DNA of 64,000 nucleotides from NCBI RefSeq assembly GCF_000715075.1, contig NC_134095.1, positions 66,283,990-66,347,989 of the forward strand. Direction: 5' to 3'. This DNA comes from Nicotiana tabacum. Lineage: Eukaryota; Streptophyta; Magnoliopsida; Solanales; Solanaceae. Position numbers and translations under genes: made by a program. Every line of letters starts with the position of its first letter. The stretch's first letter is position 1. Below are positions 21,290-33,777 of the stretch, in pieces. A model generated the notes under the pieces. It did not search any database. It was not told where the DNA came from and saw nothing but the letters and a program-made list of their open reading frames with translations.

Positions 21290-21720
21290 GGGAATTGAAA
21301 TTCTCGTGATTTTCTACACACACTATGGAGAATAAAATCTTCGTGATTTTCTACTCCTGCTTCGAGATCAAAATCTGCGTGATTTTTTACTCGTTCGTTG
21401 AGATTAAAGTCTTCATGACATTCTACTCATTTGTCGGAAATTAAAGTCTAAGTGACTTTATACTCGTTTTGGAGATTAAAATCTTAGTGATTTTCTACTC
21501 CAATTTATTATTCGGGTTGGAGATTAAAAACTTCACCTTTTATTAAATTTGATTGTGTCACATATACTCGGTTTGAAGATTAAAAAACTTCACCGACTGT
21601 TTAGATCTGCTTGTATCAGATATCATTCGGTTTGAAGATTAAAAACTTCACCGTTTATTAATTCTGATTGTGTCAGATTGGTTTGAAGATTAAAAACTTC
21701 ACCATTTATTCTGGCTTTGT
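21290..21720 (+). repeat. Tandem repeat arrays in the leader of element E
   Basis: First array (about 21290-21510): six or so diverged 40-bp units built on GAGATTAAAATCTT..GTGATTTTCTACTC. Second array (about 21520-21720): four 55-70-bp units built on GGTTTGAAGATTAAAAACTTCACC followed by CTGATTGTGTCAGAT. Neither keeps a long frame. They lie where gag or the leader should be, so gag appears lost or replaced. Confidence 0.8.
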
Positions 21721-21849
21721 CGTGACATAAACAATTGTTCTTGTGGTTGGCTCAACAATGTAATAGGGGCGTCGAACGTGAATCTCCTTTTGAATAAATA
21801 TGTTGGAATGTAGTATTATTTATCAAACGACGGCCCCTTAGTCACCGCA

Positions 21850-22440
21850 ATCTAATGGAATTGGAAAGAAAGAGTAGAATATTAAAGGAGATGATGAATG
21901 TCTTGTTGATAAGTTCTGGTTTACCCCAGAACTTGTGGGGGGAAAGTTATTCTTACAACTAACCGAATACTCAGTCGAGTTTTCCATAGCAAGACGCAAT
22001 CCATTCCATATGAAAAATGGAATGGAAGGAAGTCCAACTTAAATATTTTAAAATGTGGGGGTTGTTTCGCTAAAGTGCGAGTTCCTAAACCCAAAAGGGT
22101 AAAAATTGGACCGAAAACCATTGATCGTGTTTTCATAAGATATGCAACAAATAGTAAGGCATATCATTTCTGATTCATAAATCAGAAAATCCCGACATTC
22201 ATATTCATACGGTAATCGAATCAGATAATGCTGAATTCTCTGAGAATATTTATCCGTATAAAAAGGAATATGAGTCGTCTAGTGAAATATCTAAGCGAAC
22301 TCGGGAAGAAGCAAAGGAAAGTACGTTGAATTAGAAAAATTCAAGACGTAGTAAATGTCAAAGGATAACTACTTCCTTTGTACCAGATTTTCTGACATTC
22401 TTGTTAGAAAGTGAGCCTCAAACATTTAAAGAAGCAATGT
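21850..22440 (+). pseudogene. Copia integrase C-terminal remnant of element E
   Basis: Plus-strand pieces with several stops resemble the region after the copia integrase core: KYFKMWGCFAKV near 22040-22075, KIGPKTIDRVFIRYATNSKA near 22100-22160, and HKSENPDIHIHTVIESDN near 22180-22230. The catalytic integrase core upstream is not recognisable. Overlapping minus-strand ORFs are shadows. Confidence 0.7.
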
Positions 22441-22449
22441 TAGAAAGAG

Positions 22450-23010
22450 GTAGTCAATAGTGACATAGAATCCATATTAAGTAATCATACTTGGGAATTT
22501 GTTGATCTTCCTCCAGGAAATAAACCTTTGCGTTCTATGTGGATTTTCATAAAGAAAATGAAAGATGATGGTACTATTGACAAATATAAGGTAAGATTAG
22601 TTGTCAAATGATTTACACAACGAGAAGATCTTGATTGTTTTGATACATACTCGCCGGTAACGAGGATTACATCTACTCGGATGTTAATAGCGTTAGCCGC
22701 GGTGTATGGCCTTGAAATCCATCAGATGAACTTAAAGAGAACCTTCTTAAATGGAGAATTGGAGGAAGAAATTTATATGGAACAACCTGAAGGGTTCGTG
22801 GTTCCTGGAAAGGAAAAGAAGGTGTGTCGACTTGTTATGTCACTTTACAAGCACCCAAACAATGACATATTTAATATTGTCAAATGGTTTCAAAAATTAA
22901 TGAGTGTAAACAAATGTGTTTACGTTAAGAATACTTCAAATCATGTAGTCATTATTTGATTATATGTAGATGATATGTTGATGAAATATTTAAAATGTGG
23001 GGGGCTTTTA
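22450..23010 (+). pseudogene. Copia reverse transcriptase remnant of element E
   Basis: TWEFVDLPPGNKPL (about 22490-22530), MWIFIKKMKDDGTIDKYK, FDTYSPVTRITS, then the open piece from 22681 with LIALAAVYGLEIHQMNLK and FLNGELEEEIYMEQPEGFV. All of these are copia RT N-terminal motifs. LYVDDML, the catalytic box, appears near 22960 after a damaged stretch. Sequence downstream of the box is not RT-like, which points to an internal deletion. Confidence 0.85.
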
Positions 23011-23699
23011 GCTTATGTATGACAAAAGCCAATGTTAGATGTAATGTCTAAATGATATAATTTTTGAACTCCATTGATATGGTAGTTGGTATATTCATCA
23101 GTTGTTTAGTCTTAAATAAAGACTAGTTGATGAAACTACTAATTCGGAAGTTGGTCACGTGCCTTTCTCGAAAGATCATTTTCTTTATTGAAAATTTATA
23201 TTGTTTAGTTCCTTTATGAAATGATATCACTTTGAAGGTTGTGATTTTTCATAGAAATATACGTCTGTACGTTTTTGTATGGACATGACCGTTCATGAAC
23301 GAATGTATTAATACGTTGGCCTATAATGAGGTGAACCAACCGATGAACATGACCAAAATCCATTGCAAGTTGGATTTGTTTCATGAATGGAGGTGCTATA
23401 ATTTGCATATCATATAGGCGTATGAATAAATAGCATACAAATGCTTGAAAATGACGGAGTGATTGATAAATGTATTATATATTAAAAGGTTGTGGTCACA
23501 ACTGATGTCAATCATTCCAGCTGTTATAATATATTATTGCTACATTAAGTGTAGTCAATAATCTGATATGCAATAGAATGTCGAGACGTATTAGTCTACG
23601 ACATAATGAAGTTCGCATTGAACTGTCAGGACAATAAAATGAGTTTTGGAATATTTAAAATATATCCATGATTATGCTTTGCACTATAATAAGTATCCC

Positions 23700-24154
23700 G
23701 CGATAATGGAGGGATATAGTGATGCAAATTAGATCACCGGTTTAACCGATTCTAAACAGTCGGTGAAGGAGCAATGTCTTGGAAATTATCCAAACAAATG
23801 TACATTGACTGCTCTACAGTGGAGGCTGAGTTTATAGCCTTAGACAAGGCCGGTGAAGAAGCTGAATGGCTCCGAAATTTCTTGGAAGATATTCTATTTT
23901 GGCCCAAACCTTTGGCACCTATTTGTATACATTGTGATAGTCAAGCGGCAATAGGTAGGGCAGGGAGCGTTATGTATAACGGAAAATCTCGTCATATTCG
24001 ACGGAGACACAATACCGTTAGACAACTACTCTCTAGTGGTGTTATCACAATTGACTACGTAAAGTCAAGAGATAACGTGTCGGATCCACTTACAAAAGGC
24101 CTATCTAGAGAGGCGGTTGAAAGATCATCAAAGGGAATGTGGTTAAAGGCCTAG
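23700..24154 (+). pseudogene. Copia RNase H remnant of element E
   Basis: An open stretch from 23774 reads SWKLSKQMYIDCSTVEAEF, with the catalytic-Glu region EAEFIALDKAGEEAEWL, then HCDSQAAIGRAGS with the catalytic Asp, RHIRRRHNTVRQLL and DYVKSRDNVSDPLTKGL. The start of the domain (GYSDAN, near 23712-23730) is in another frame. This is the best preserved piece of the element and is followed by a 600-bp 3' untranslated region. Confidence 0.88.
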
Positions 24155-24757
24155 GACAAGTCATCATGGTGGTAACTCTACCTAGCAGACTGGAGATCCC
24201 AAGAGCTAGGTTCAAAGAGATCAAAAAAAGTTATGAATGACGGTTCAACATTGTCAACTAACTTAACCCATTCTCGTGATGAAGACAATGTTCTAAAACG
24301 AGGTAAAGCATTAAGGCTTTTTGATGAGTCAATAAAGCTTAAAGTTTTTTAATGATTTGTTAAGTCTGGCAGTATATGACCAGATAGTGTGTCTTTAGTA
24401 TTACATGTTTAGAAATCACCTATGTAAGTGTGAAGTGTAAGCCGCTTCAAGGAGAATGAAAGTAAAGGCCCATTCTCTAAGCACTCATGAAACCAGGCGG
24501 TGTTCATGGCTGAAACGAACACAACCGTGAGAACCATAGATGGTTAAGGATTGATTGTGTGACTTATGTTGTCTAGGTATACAACAAAACTCGACGGTTC
24601 AAAGATATCAAATCTACCGATTGATCGAGTATATCCGATATAAGTTCACTACGGAAAGTTCAAAGGAAAATCTACTTATCCAGATGCAATTAATTCTTGC
24701 TTGTGAAACACACACACGTCCGTGCATTCCTTTAAGTTTATAGCCATTCCCCATTCA

Positions 24758-24767
24758 TGTGGGGGAT
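24758..24767 (+). other. Polypurine tract of copia element E
   Basis: TGTGGGGGAT and one further T directly precede the TGTTGG start of the right LTR. This is the plus-strand primer of reverse transcription. Confidence 0.7.
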
Positions 24768-25671
24768 TGTTGGATTTTGTTTAATAACAAAAGAAGGGTG
24801 AATGGAAAATGGTGGGAAAGAAATGGAGGGAAGTGAAATTTTGAATGAGTTCACTAATGCACTTTGTCCCTCATTGGTAGAAAGAAAGAAAGTCTTGGTG
24901 TTTATATAGAGAAGCTCATCTTTTAGCTCTTAAAGAGCTAATAAGAAGGCAAACCTCGCGCCGTCGTCATCATCGCTCGGCTTCGGCTTCGGCTTCGGCT
25001 TCGGATTTGTCAAAGATTGATTGATTAATCTTTTTGGACAAAATTCTTTTCAATTATTTAATTAAATTAATTAAAGAAAATTCAATCCGAAATAACCAAT
25101 GACCCGCGACCCAGTCCGGTCCGGCCCATTTTCTTTCCCGGATTACTTTAAATTCGATTAAATTTCCCGCAAAATTTTCCAACAGCCATGACTGTTCTGA
25201 AAGGTTGCAAACCTCTTCAGAGTGTCACACCTGTTCCAACAGCCATGACTGTTCTGAAAGATTGCAAACCTCTTCAGAAACATCACCAAGTTGGCTATAA
25301 ATAGACCTTCAAATCCCAGAATATTTACTTACGAATTTTTTTGAATCTTCTTCTTCTGCACAAAATATTCCAGTGTGTTTTACGACCATTGAGTGGTTCG
25401 CCGATCACCAGAGTTTTAGGTACCGATACACTGGTGAGTTAAATCGTTCTATCCTGGGAGGATATATTCCAAAACCTCGGGTACTTGAGGGGAATAATTT
25501 CCTTAAGGACACACTGTGTATTCAGTGGGCTCGATTTGTTCCTACAACGTTTTTCCAGAATTTATTTTGAAGAAGTTTACTGTTTTCGGAATTTAATTTC
25601 TACTAACTTTCTGTTTCTGTTTTCAGAAAGATTATTACTTAATATATTTACTGCAATACAGATTCATAACA
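24768..25671 (+). repeat. 3' LTR of copia element E (904 bp)
   Basis: Near-identical to 19650-20559. Visible differences are single substitutions near AAAGAAG/CGGTG, CCCT/CATTGG, CATC/GATCG, the GGCTTC repeat (one hexamer fewer), CTGTTCT/GAAAGG and AAGTTTA/TCTG. It is followed by TATAT, the second TSD copy. Confidence 0.92.
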
Positions 25672-25860
25672 TATATTACATAGTTTAGATAAGGAAAAAC
25701 ATTAACATAAAATTTTTAGTAGTTGATTTTGAAGGGTCAAATATTAGAAAATAATTAAATAACTATTTTGTCTATTATAATATTAATTTTTAAAGGGTAA
25801 AAAAGGCGAACGACATTTCGCTAAGGGCCTTCGTGCTTTTAATATAATATAGATTAGTTT
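25672..25860. other. AT-rich spacer after element E
   Basis: Continues the locus interrupted by element E. It ends in a phrase (AAGGGCCTTCGTGCTTTTAA, then TATAATATAGATTA) that looks like a dispersed plant repeat end, but I cannot define an element here. Confidence 0.35.
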
Positions 25861-27840
25861 CTCTTGCATTATTTGATGTTATTAAGTCAATTTTGGTTAG
25901 ATTTGAGCCGAACGGAGGTGAATTTTAGAGGAAAGGCTTTTTTAGAGTATTAATTGAGGAATTTTGAGGTAAGTATCTTGCCTAACTATGTGTCTAGGAA
26001 ACTTTCCCGTAGGATTTGGTCTAATTGCATTATCCATACTACGTGAACGACGTGTACATAAGGTGACTAGTATGTATGCAAGCGTATATGTGTTAGTTAT
26101 GATCAGATTTGACCCGAGTTTGCACTTATTCCTTTGTTTTGATTGTGAGATTTCTTCACTACATATTTTCAATTGTGGATGATTACTTGAGTTCATATTC
26201 CATGTTAGAGATCATGTTTTAGGATTTTATTTCCCTAATTGGCCAAGTTGGGCATTTTTGAAATTGTTGCTATATTGGTTAGCTGAATTCGTGTTATATG
26301 TTGAACGCTCATCCACTTTCCTTTATTGATTGTCCTTGTACACTGCATTGGCATACTTATGAATCGATGTGTTGATGACAATTATTGATATGTTGTGTTG
26401 TTGTGATTTTGGCATATGTGGACTTGTTGAGCAGATTGTCAGGGTGTTTGCGCGAGGTTCTGTCGTGCAATTGTTGTTATTGATATTGCACATGCAGTGA
26501 GATAAGGCAGGCTATATATATATTGGGTTTGCGCATGTGGCGAGACAAAGTGGGATAATTATTGATGCACGTGTGATGAGATAATACAGGTATTTATTTT
26601 ATTGTTGTGTTTGCGGTGAAACAAGTAGGGCTATGTGGGTGTGATATGTGATGGCCTGGGGACATATTATTGATGATATTTGTGTGGTGGGGGTGACATC
26701 CTTGTGTGTGTCATATATATTACGTGATTTATTGTGTTATTTTCAATGTGCTACTCGGTGTCTTTGATATTACTTGTTGATTTGAACTGTGATAGTACAA
26801 TTGCACAACCATACACCGTAATATATCATTTATACCAGTCCAGTAATATGAAACTTGATGTTCATTGATCATATACATGTATTCTTGTATATCTGCTTTC
26901 TCTGCAATATGGTTTGGACTGGTAGCCCATGATCATGCCGGGCGGATTTGGGATATTGAGCTTGTGACCATGTCAGGCGGATTGTGATATTGAGCCTGTA
27001 ACTACGCTAGACGGATTGTGATATTAGCACGTGAGTTGTCCCTGCAACACGTGAGTTGTCCATGCAGTTATGATTGATAATATGGGCACGAGGTGTCATG
27101 TGTATATGATTGGTGATTTGGGACATCGGATTTGTGGTTATGAGGTATGGTACCTCAGGGTGATTTTTGTTGTAAATATTGTAGCGGAATGGTTTGATGA
27201 ATAGAATTGTCGTTGTTTTTCCTTAATTGTTTTCACTTGTATTTTATTTGGGCTTTGATTATTTTACTGTTTTATCACATGATTACCCTTCATTGCCGTT
27301 TATTTACTTTAATTTTTCATTGTTAGCTTTATTTTGATATTTTACACATGTTATTTGGTTAGTGAGTGTCTTGACTTGAACCTCGTATTACTCCACCGAG
27401 GTTAGTCTTGATACTTACTGAGTACCGCTGCAGTGTGCTCATACTATGCTTCTGCATATTTTTGTGCAGATACAGGTACCTCAGAGCGAGTTGGGCATTA
27501 GCGAGCTGAATATCAGAGTTGTTGTGGAAACTTCAAGGTATACCTGCATGTTCGCTCACAAGCCTCAGAGTCACCTTTTATTGATTCTTGCTACTGTTTA
27601 CTTTAGTTCAAACAGTGTTGTATTCAGTGATTTCTAGTGCACTCTTAATAGAGCTTATGACTCCATATTACCGATTTTGGGAAATGTATAACTATTGTTC
27701 ATTCTCAGCTATGTTATGTTATTTACTACTTAGTTTATATTTAATAGTTCAATGGTTTAAAATCTGTTAAATCTCAGCATGTGTTAGGCTTACTTAATCT
27801 TAGAAACTAAATACTATCATGATCCTTTGGGATTTTTGTG
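25861..27840 (+). repeat. Ty3/gypsy LTR fragment, plus orientation
   Basis: Phrases correspond in inverted form to the U5-side half of the chromovirus LTRs A, B and D. TACTTACTGAGTACCGCTGC and ATATTTTTGTGCAGATACAG (27410-27475) parallel the inverse of CTGAATCTGCACACAGGGTA..GTACTCCAACTCAGTGAGTA in LTR B. Before it lies a zone of short repeats (26440-27130) with mini-palindromes such as GTGAGTTGTCC..TGCAG. No coding domain, primer site or polypurine tract is attached, so this is a solo LTR or truncated copy of a separate family. Confidence 0.5.
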
Positions 27841-29170
27841 ACAAGTAGGGAGGTTTTAACTTAGTTATAATTTGATATACAATTTACCAATTATATATTT
27901 AATCGATTATGCTCGAGTATGTACACAACTTTTGCATTGAAAGAGGTGTTCTAGCCACTGAAAGCAGACTCTACAACCTTTCCACACCCATTCCACCACA
28001 TGAAGCATGTCTTATCTAGTTGGATGATGATTACCTTGTTGGATGCATAACTTTTTGGCGTGTTATAACTTAGATACCCATATTTATATAGAGAGAGAAT
28101 AATAGTCATTATAATCCCTTGAATCATACGCCGAAACCAAAATGAAAAATTTAAAAGGAGAAAAAATTAATGCGAAAAGAACAAATTAACCATATCAAAA
28201 CAAATCTTAACCAACTGGACCTATAGCTAGACCGTGCTTGGGCGTGTGAAACATGAAGATAGGAGCTTAAACTCCATTTACAACAATTAAAATTTTTTGA
28301 AACTTTAAATTCGAAAACTGAAATTTGCAAAATTATTATTTGTTTGGATTGAGTATTATTGCAAATAATTGAAAATATCCTTTGGAGATTATATTTCAAT
28401 TTTGATAAAATTTGGTGAAACCTCGAGTTGGTTTTGGTTTAGACTGAAACTCGAATAAGAAGACATAAATAAACTGTATATATTTTATATGTCGGATGTA
28501 TAAATAGCATGCAAAATTTATACAGCTAACATAATTGTATACAAGTTGTATATAAATATAGTCTTTTGATCGGATTCTGTACAAAAAATATTATATACAA
28601 GCTGTATATAAGCTATATGTAAATTATAACTTTTGATCGAATTTTGTACAACTAAAAACCATATTCAAGTTGTATATAAATTGTATCTTTTTAGAAAATT
28701 TGTATATTTTATTTAAAAAAAATTAGTCACTTTCTGTAAATAAGAAACTCTATCTAAAATCGGGTAAATAAGTTATAAAACTACGGTAAATATAAAAAGA
28801 ATTCAATTCAATATGTTTGATGTCTTTTGGACCGTGAACCGAATTTAGACTGATAATTTGACCTATAAAGTTACTGATAAAATATAATATTTTTATAAAT
28901 CAATAATCCTTATTATAAGTTAGATATTTTACCTATCACATTTTGACCTTCACAATTTTGATGTCCGGTGTGGTTTTGCGCTAATAAGTCGTGCACGTGC
29001 CTAGTTATTCATGAGAACTCTAGAGATTTGGCCAAAATCTCATAGGTGTAAGCCATGTTCCACTCTCTATTAGGTGATACACAATCTTTAAAGAATATGC
29101 ACTTAATGATAGTTATAACTCATCCTTTCAACTTGTAGCAGCCATACACTCATTTTATAGCTTTTCGGTG
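27841..29170. other. AT-rich region with a TTGTATATAA repeat block
   Basis: No gene is recognised. From 28535 to 28690 there are about three diverged 55-75-bp tandem units built on ATACAAGTTGTATATAAAT and CTTTTGATCGAATT..TGTACAA. These are common in small AT-rich Solanaceae transposons, but I could not find ends or a TSD. The remainder is featureless. Confidence 0.4.
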
Positions 29171-29179
29171 TCAATATCT

Positions 29180-29690
29180 ACTTGTTATTACCCTTATAAA
29201 CCTTCTTCATGGGATCTCCAATCACATGAGCAGTATTACCATCTCTATTGACATCTTATTAGCGTAAATTCTATCTCTTTTTAGGTTTGAATAATTAATT
29301 TTCTTCCTACTGGTTTACTTAGAGAATCGGCCACTTCTAACTACACATAGTCAATGGATTCCATCTCTTAGCAACTGCTTAATTATATTATGTCATACAA
29401 TAGCAATTACCGCTTGACAACGTATAGATACAAAAGGTAGCAAATCCTTGATTAAATGAATATTAGCTAAGAAATAGACACTCAACTTCTGAACCATCCA
29501 ACTCAAGGGAAATAATCATTTGTTTGACTGATTTTTATGCTATTGCACCACTACCTATGGTGAACACATAATTACTAGTAAATTTGTCTCATTTGAATTA
29601 GAGATCCAGTTTGCATTACATTAACCTTCTAAAGTGGGAAAAAATTCAATATTTGGGATATGATAATTTATGGTGCCTCTCAAATATTTT
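29180..29690 (-). pseudogene. Ty1/copia RNase H relic
   Basis: Minus-strand reading, with several stops and shifts, gives YVFTIGSGAIA then KSVKQMIIS (about 29570-29510), the copia RNase H segment around its catalytic region. Further on, HNI-KQLLRDGI-like and DSLSKPVGRK-like pieces (about 29400-29300) correspond to its C-terminal end. No LTR could be delimited nearby. It is an old fragment. Confidence 0.6.
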
Positions 29691-29725
29691 ATTATAGAAA
29701 AAATTTACTATTCGGGATACGATAA

Positions 29726-31547
29726 TGTCACGATCCAAATCTCACATGTTGTGATGGCGCCTATCTCAATGCTAGGCAAGCCGACTTTCACAATTAAACC
29801 ATGTATTTTTAAATTAAAAATAAGATGAAGCAAGTTTAACAGTAATAACTCTCATAAATGGCTTATATGAACAATTGCGACTCGAATACAAACTTTCCCA
29901 AAATTGGGGTGTCACCGAGCATATGAGCATCTATATAATAATATCGTCTGAAACACTGTCTAGAAAGGTAGAACAATATAAGTAAAATTAAGAGATAGAG
30001 GAGGAGTCAAGGTCTACGGATGTCAAAACAGTTACCTCGATAATCTCCAAACGGGTAAGAACTCCAAAATCACCAACCACCGTGCCCGAAATACCTGGAT
30101 TTGCACATGAAGTGCAAAGTGTAGCGTAAGTACAACCAACTCAATAAGTAACAAGACTAACCTTTGGACTAAAAGAAGTGACGAGGTCAACCAATACAGT
30201 ATAAATACAAAGTTTAACGGTACAGAAATGAGAGGAAATAGGACAATAATATCTCAGAGAAAACTCAAAATCTGTTCGTACACAGTACAAGAAATATAGA
30301 CACGCTTCCTGGTTTAACAGTTAAGCTCAACACAGATAAAATATACCAAGAGTGACTGATATGAGGAATATGACATCTCTGTATCTATATGTCAATATGC
30401 ATATCGTATGTGATTCAACACAATGAAAACCTCACGTACTCACACTCTCATAGTACTCAATCTGTCTCAATTCTCGCTCATCATATTCAGTGACTCAGCA
30501 CTATATGATGCCTGAGCTCACTGCTGGTATGTCAGACTCCAGAGGGGCGAATCCTGCCCAAGCGCTAATAATAAGCCAATTTTGCACGTTGTGACGTATA
30601 GCTCGGTCCCATAATGATAAAGCCTAAAAGGCCTGCTGTGGCGTTCAACCCAATCCACATATAAGCCAAAAGACATGTTGCGGCGTGCAACCCAATCCAC
30701 AAATCTCACTCACAATATGGCTTTCAGTCAATCATCAATCTCTCCAGTCCTTAGGACTCACAAATCTCATGCCAATTAGCCCAAACACTAATATATAACA
30801 CAACAATAAATAGGAACAGAGACTAAGATATGATACGAAAATGATGTATATGACCGAGTACAAAATTGCCATCTAAGCAAATAATTTGACAGCAGAAATG
30901 ACCACAGTGGGTCTCAACAGGATAAGCATATAGCTTAATATGACTTCTAACATGAATTTGTAGCTCAATTACTCTAAAACATAGAGATCACATGAATAGC
31001 TACACAGTTTGATGACTATACAGTACCATTAAATCGACCAGATCACAATTACTACGGTGCACGCCCATACGCCCGTCACCTAGCATGTGCGTCACCTCAA
31101 CACCAACCACATAATATGTAATTCAGGAATTCATACCCTCAAAACCAAGTTTAGAAGTGTTACCTACCTCAACCCGTATAAATCTCTACTCCAATAAGCC
31201 CTTGTCTCGCAAATCGGCCTCTGAACGCCTCGAATTTGGCCACAATAATTAAAAATAATCAAATCAAGCTAAAGGAATCAATTCCATATGAAAATGCTAA
31301 GTTCCTAATTAAAAGTTAAAAAGTCAACTCAAAAGGTCAACCCCGGCCCCACGCCTCAGAACGCAACAAAAGTCACAAAATTCGAATACCCATTCAACCA
31401 CGAGTCCAACCATATCTACCAAAATTTCGACACCAAATCGTCACTTAAATCCCCAAATTTTACTTTCCAATTCCTAGCTCAAAACTCCCAAAATTTCACC
31501 TTAAAAATACATAAACTAGGTGGAAAATTCAATGGGTAATCAATATT
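29726..31547 (-). repeat. Gypsy LTR D, left part (from TGTCACGATCC)
   Basis: Begins TGTCACGATCC..GTGATGGCGCC, the same terminus type as LTRs A (TGTCATGACCC) and B (TGTCACGACCC), so this is the U5 end of a minus-strand chromovirus LTR. At 30440-30780 it holds repeated units with mini-hairpins, for example GTTGCGGCGTGCAAC, each followed by CCAATCCACA. The LTR is interrupted at 31547 by LTR A' and resumes at about 33082. No primer site or coding part is attached, so it is a truncated or solo LTR. Confidence 0.68.
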
Positions 31548-33081
31548 TGTCATGACCCGGATTTCCTATCCTCGGGAGTCGTGATGACACCTACTAGTGA
31601 AAGCTAGGCAAGCCAATTATTCCAATTAATTCTTCTTTTTCATTTTCAATCCCTTGATAATCATGAGTTAACATTTTATAAACAACGAACTATCGCTTTA
31701 CCTCTTGTTTCCACCATCAATTTGCTTGTATCTAGCCATAATTTACTTAACGATATCAATAAAAGCTAAATGAATCAATTCTAATGCATGAAAATATGTT
31801 TTCCAATGATTTCCCCAAAAAGTCAAAAATCGACCCCAGACCCACTGGTCAAAACTCGAGGTTCAAACCAAAACCCGATTACCCATTCACCCACGAACTC
31901 CATTATATAATTTGTTTTGAAATCGGACCTCAAATCGAGGTCCAAATCCCCAAAATTTGAAAATCCTAAGTTCTACACAAAACACCCAATTTCCCCCAAG
32001 AAAACCCTTGATATTGAGTTGAAATCATGTAAAAAGATGTTATGGATTGAAGAAAACGAGTTAGAATTGACTTATAATTGATTTAGAGAAGAACTTTTCT
32101 CTAAGAGAGCTTAGGGTTTGAAAAATGAAGAAAAATGCATCTAAGTTCAAACAACTGGTCGCAGATGTCGCAATTGTGACCAGGGTTCGCAATTGCGAAC
32201 CTCTTCAGGATCTGTTGCCTTAGCATTTGCGAGAAATCAGTCGCATTTGCGATAAAAGAGTCACATTTGCGACCAAGGCCTACCCAGGCTAGGTTTGCAT
32301 TTGCATCACCTGGGTCGCAATTCCCATGCCCGAGGACTTCGCAATTGCAAAGCCTGATCTCGCAATTGCGAGATCAGAGACCTATGCAAAATATCAGATA
32401 CCAACAACTTTTTCCTAAGTCCAATTTCACTCTGTGGCCTATCCAAAACTCACTCGAGCCCTCGGGGCTGCAAACCAAACATGCACACAAGTCCAAAACA
32501 TCACACGGACTTGCTCATACGATCAAATCATCTAAATAACATCAACAACTATGAATTAAGCCTCAAATTCATGAAATCACTCAAGAACATCAAAATTTTC
32601 AATTTCTCAAATAAAGGTCCAATTTATACTAAACGAACTCCGATTCTTACCAAACTTCACAGATTCAACTTAATTATTATATAAGACTTGTACCGGGCTC
32701 CGGAACCAAAATACGGGCCCGGTACCATCAATTTCAAACCTACTTTAATTTCCAAAAACTCTTATAATTTCAGTTAAAACAGTTTCTTTCAAAAATTCAT
32801 TTCTCGGGCTTGGGATCTCAGAATTCGATTCGGGGCATACGCCCAAGTTTCCATTTTTTTTGGCGGACCCTACGAGACCGTCGGATCACGGGTCCGGGTC
32901 CGTTTACCAAGAATGTTAACAAAAGTCAACTTTATTCAATTTTAAAAGCCAATTTCCTTATTTTACTTAGTTTTCACATAAAAGCTCTTCGGAAATGCGC
33001 CCGGACTGTGCACGAAAATCGAGGGGAGACAGAGAGGTTTTTTAAGGCCTCGGAACATAGAATTTACTTCCAAAATGAGTG
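31548..33081 (-). repeat. Deleted LTR of the A family (A') inserted in LTR D
   Basis: Starts TGTCATGACCC and follows LTR A, then jumps at about 31692 from the equivalent of 40565 to the equivalent of 41943, an internal deletion of roughly 1.4 kb. From there it tracks LTR A through the CGCATTTGCGA array (32160-32380) to the phrase TTACTTCCAAAATGAGTG, stopping about 30 bp short of the full U3 end. The flanks read as one LTR D when A' is removed. No clean TSD is seen. Confidence 0.72.
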
Positions 33082-33777
33082 TTTGAATAAAAATAATAAG
33101 AAGTGGATTACCTCAAGAAATCACTTGAAACCCCTCTCAAAAATTGCCTTAATCCGAGCTTGCAAAGTCCAAAAATGATAAAAATCACGGAACCCTTCAA
33201 TTAAACACTGCCAGGTTTTTTGCTTCTGCAGACTTTTTAATCGCTTCCGCGGTTCCGCTTTTGCGAAGCCTTCACTGCTTCTGTGACTCCACAGCTTCCT
33301 GCCCATTTCCACTTCTGCGGTCACTCATGGTGCATTCTTCCGCATCTGCGACCTCCAAATTCTCTTTCCAAACATCACACTTGCGACCACTATTCACATC
33401 TGTGACCTCACAGGTGCAGACAAACCCTCGCACCTGGGACCACTAGACAACTCCCTTCAGGCCTGCACTTGCGACCAATCCCTCGCAAGTACGGTCACAC
33501 CAGCAAATCCTAGCTTCAGCACTTCTAAGTCCCCAAATTCAATCTGATTACCATCAGAATCATTCCCTCGACCTTTAGGACCTCAACCAATTATACCAAT
33601 AAGTCCTAAAATACTATACGAACTTAATCGATGCCTCAAATCACATCAAACAACATAAAAAAATGAACCGATATTCAAGCCTAATGAAAACCAATGAATT
33701 CCAACTTCTACAACTGATATCAAAACCTATCAAATCAACTCCGATTAACCCTAAATTTCGCACACAAGTCATAATTG
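33082..33777 (-). repeat. Gypsy LTR D, right part
   Basis: Resumes LTR D with TTTGAATAAAAATAATAAG. It holds an array of CTTCTGCGG, CGCACTTGCGACC and related units at 33200-33490, D's version of the CpG-rich palindrome block. It ends abruptly at 33777, where LTR A sequence begins in mid-LTR, so both are truncated at this junction. Confidence 0.65.

Larger units (their letters stand above)
19650..25671 (+). mobile_element. Complete Ty1/copia retrotransposon E (6022 bp), TSD TATAT
   Basis: Two long terminal repeats, 19650-20559 and 24768-25671, begin TGTTGG and end ATAACA. The pair is flanked by TATAT (19645-19649 and 25672-25676). The interior carries copia integrase, RT and RNase H remnants in the plus direction and a polypurine tract before the right LTR. 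By eye the LTRs differ at about eight substitutions and one 6-bp microsatellite unit, roughly 99% identity, so the insertion is young. The interior is nevertheless full of stops and internal deletions. It was probably mobilised in trans by a relative. Confidence 0.93.

Noticed and set aside
32267..32539. ORFs of 65-125 codons inside LTRs A', D, A and B
   Set aside because: They lie in LTR non-coding sequence, differ between LTR copies and show no domain.
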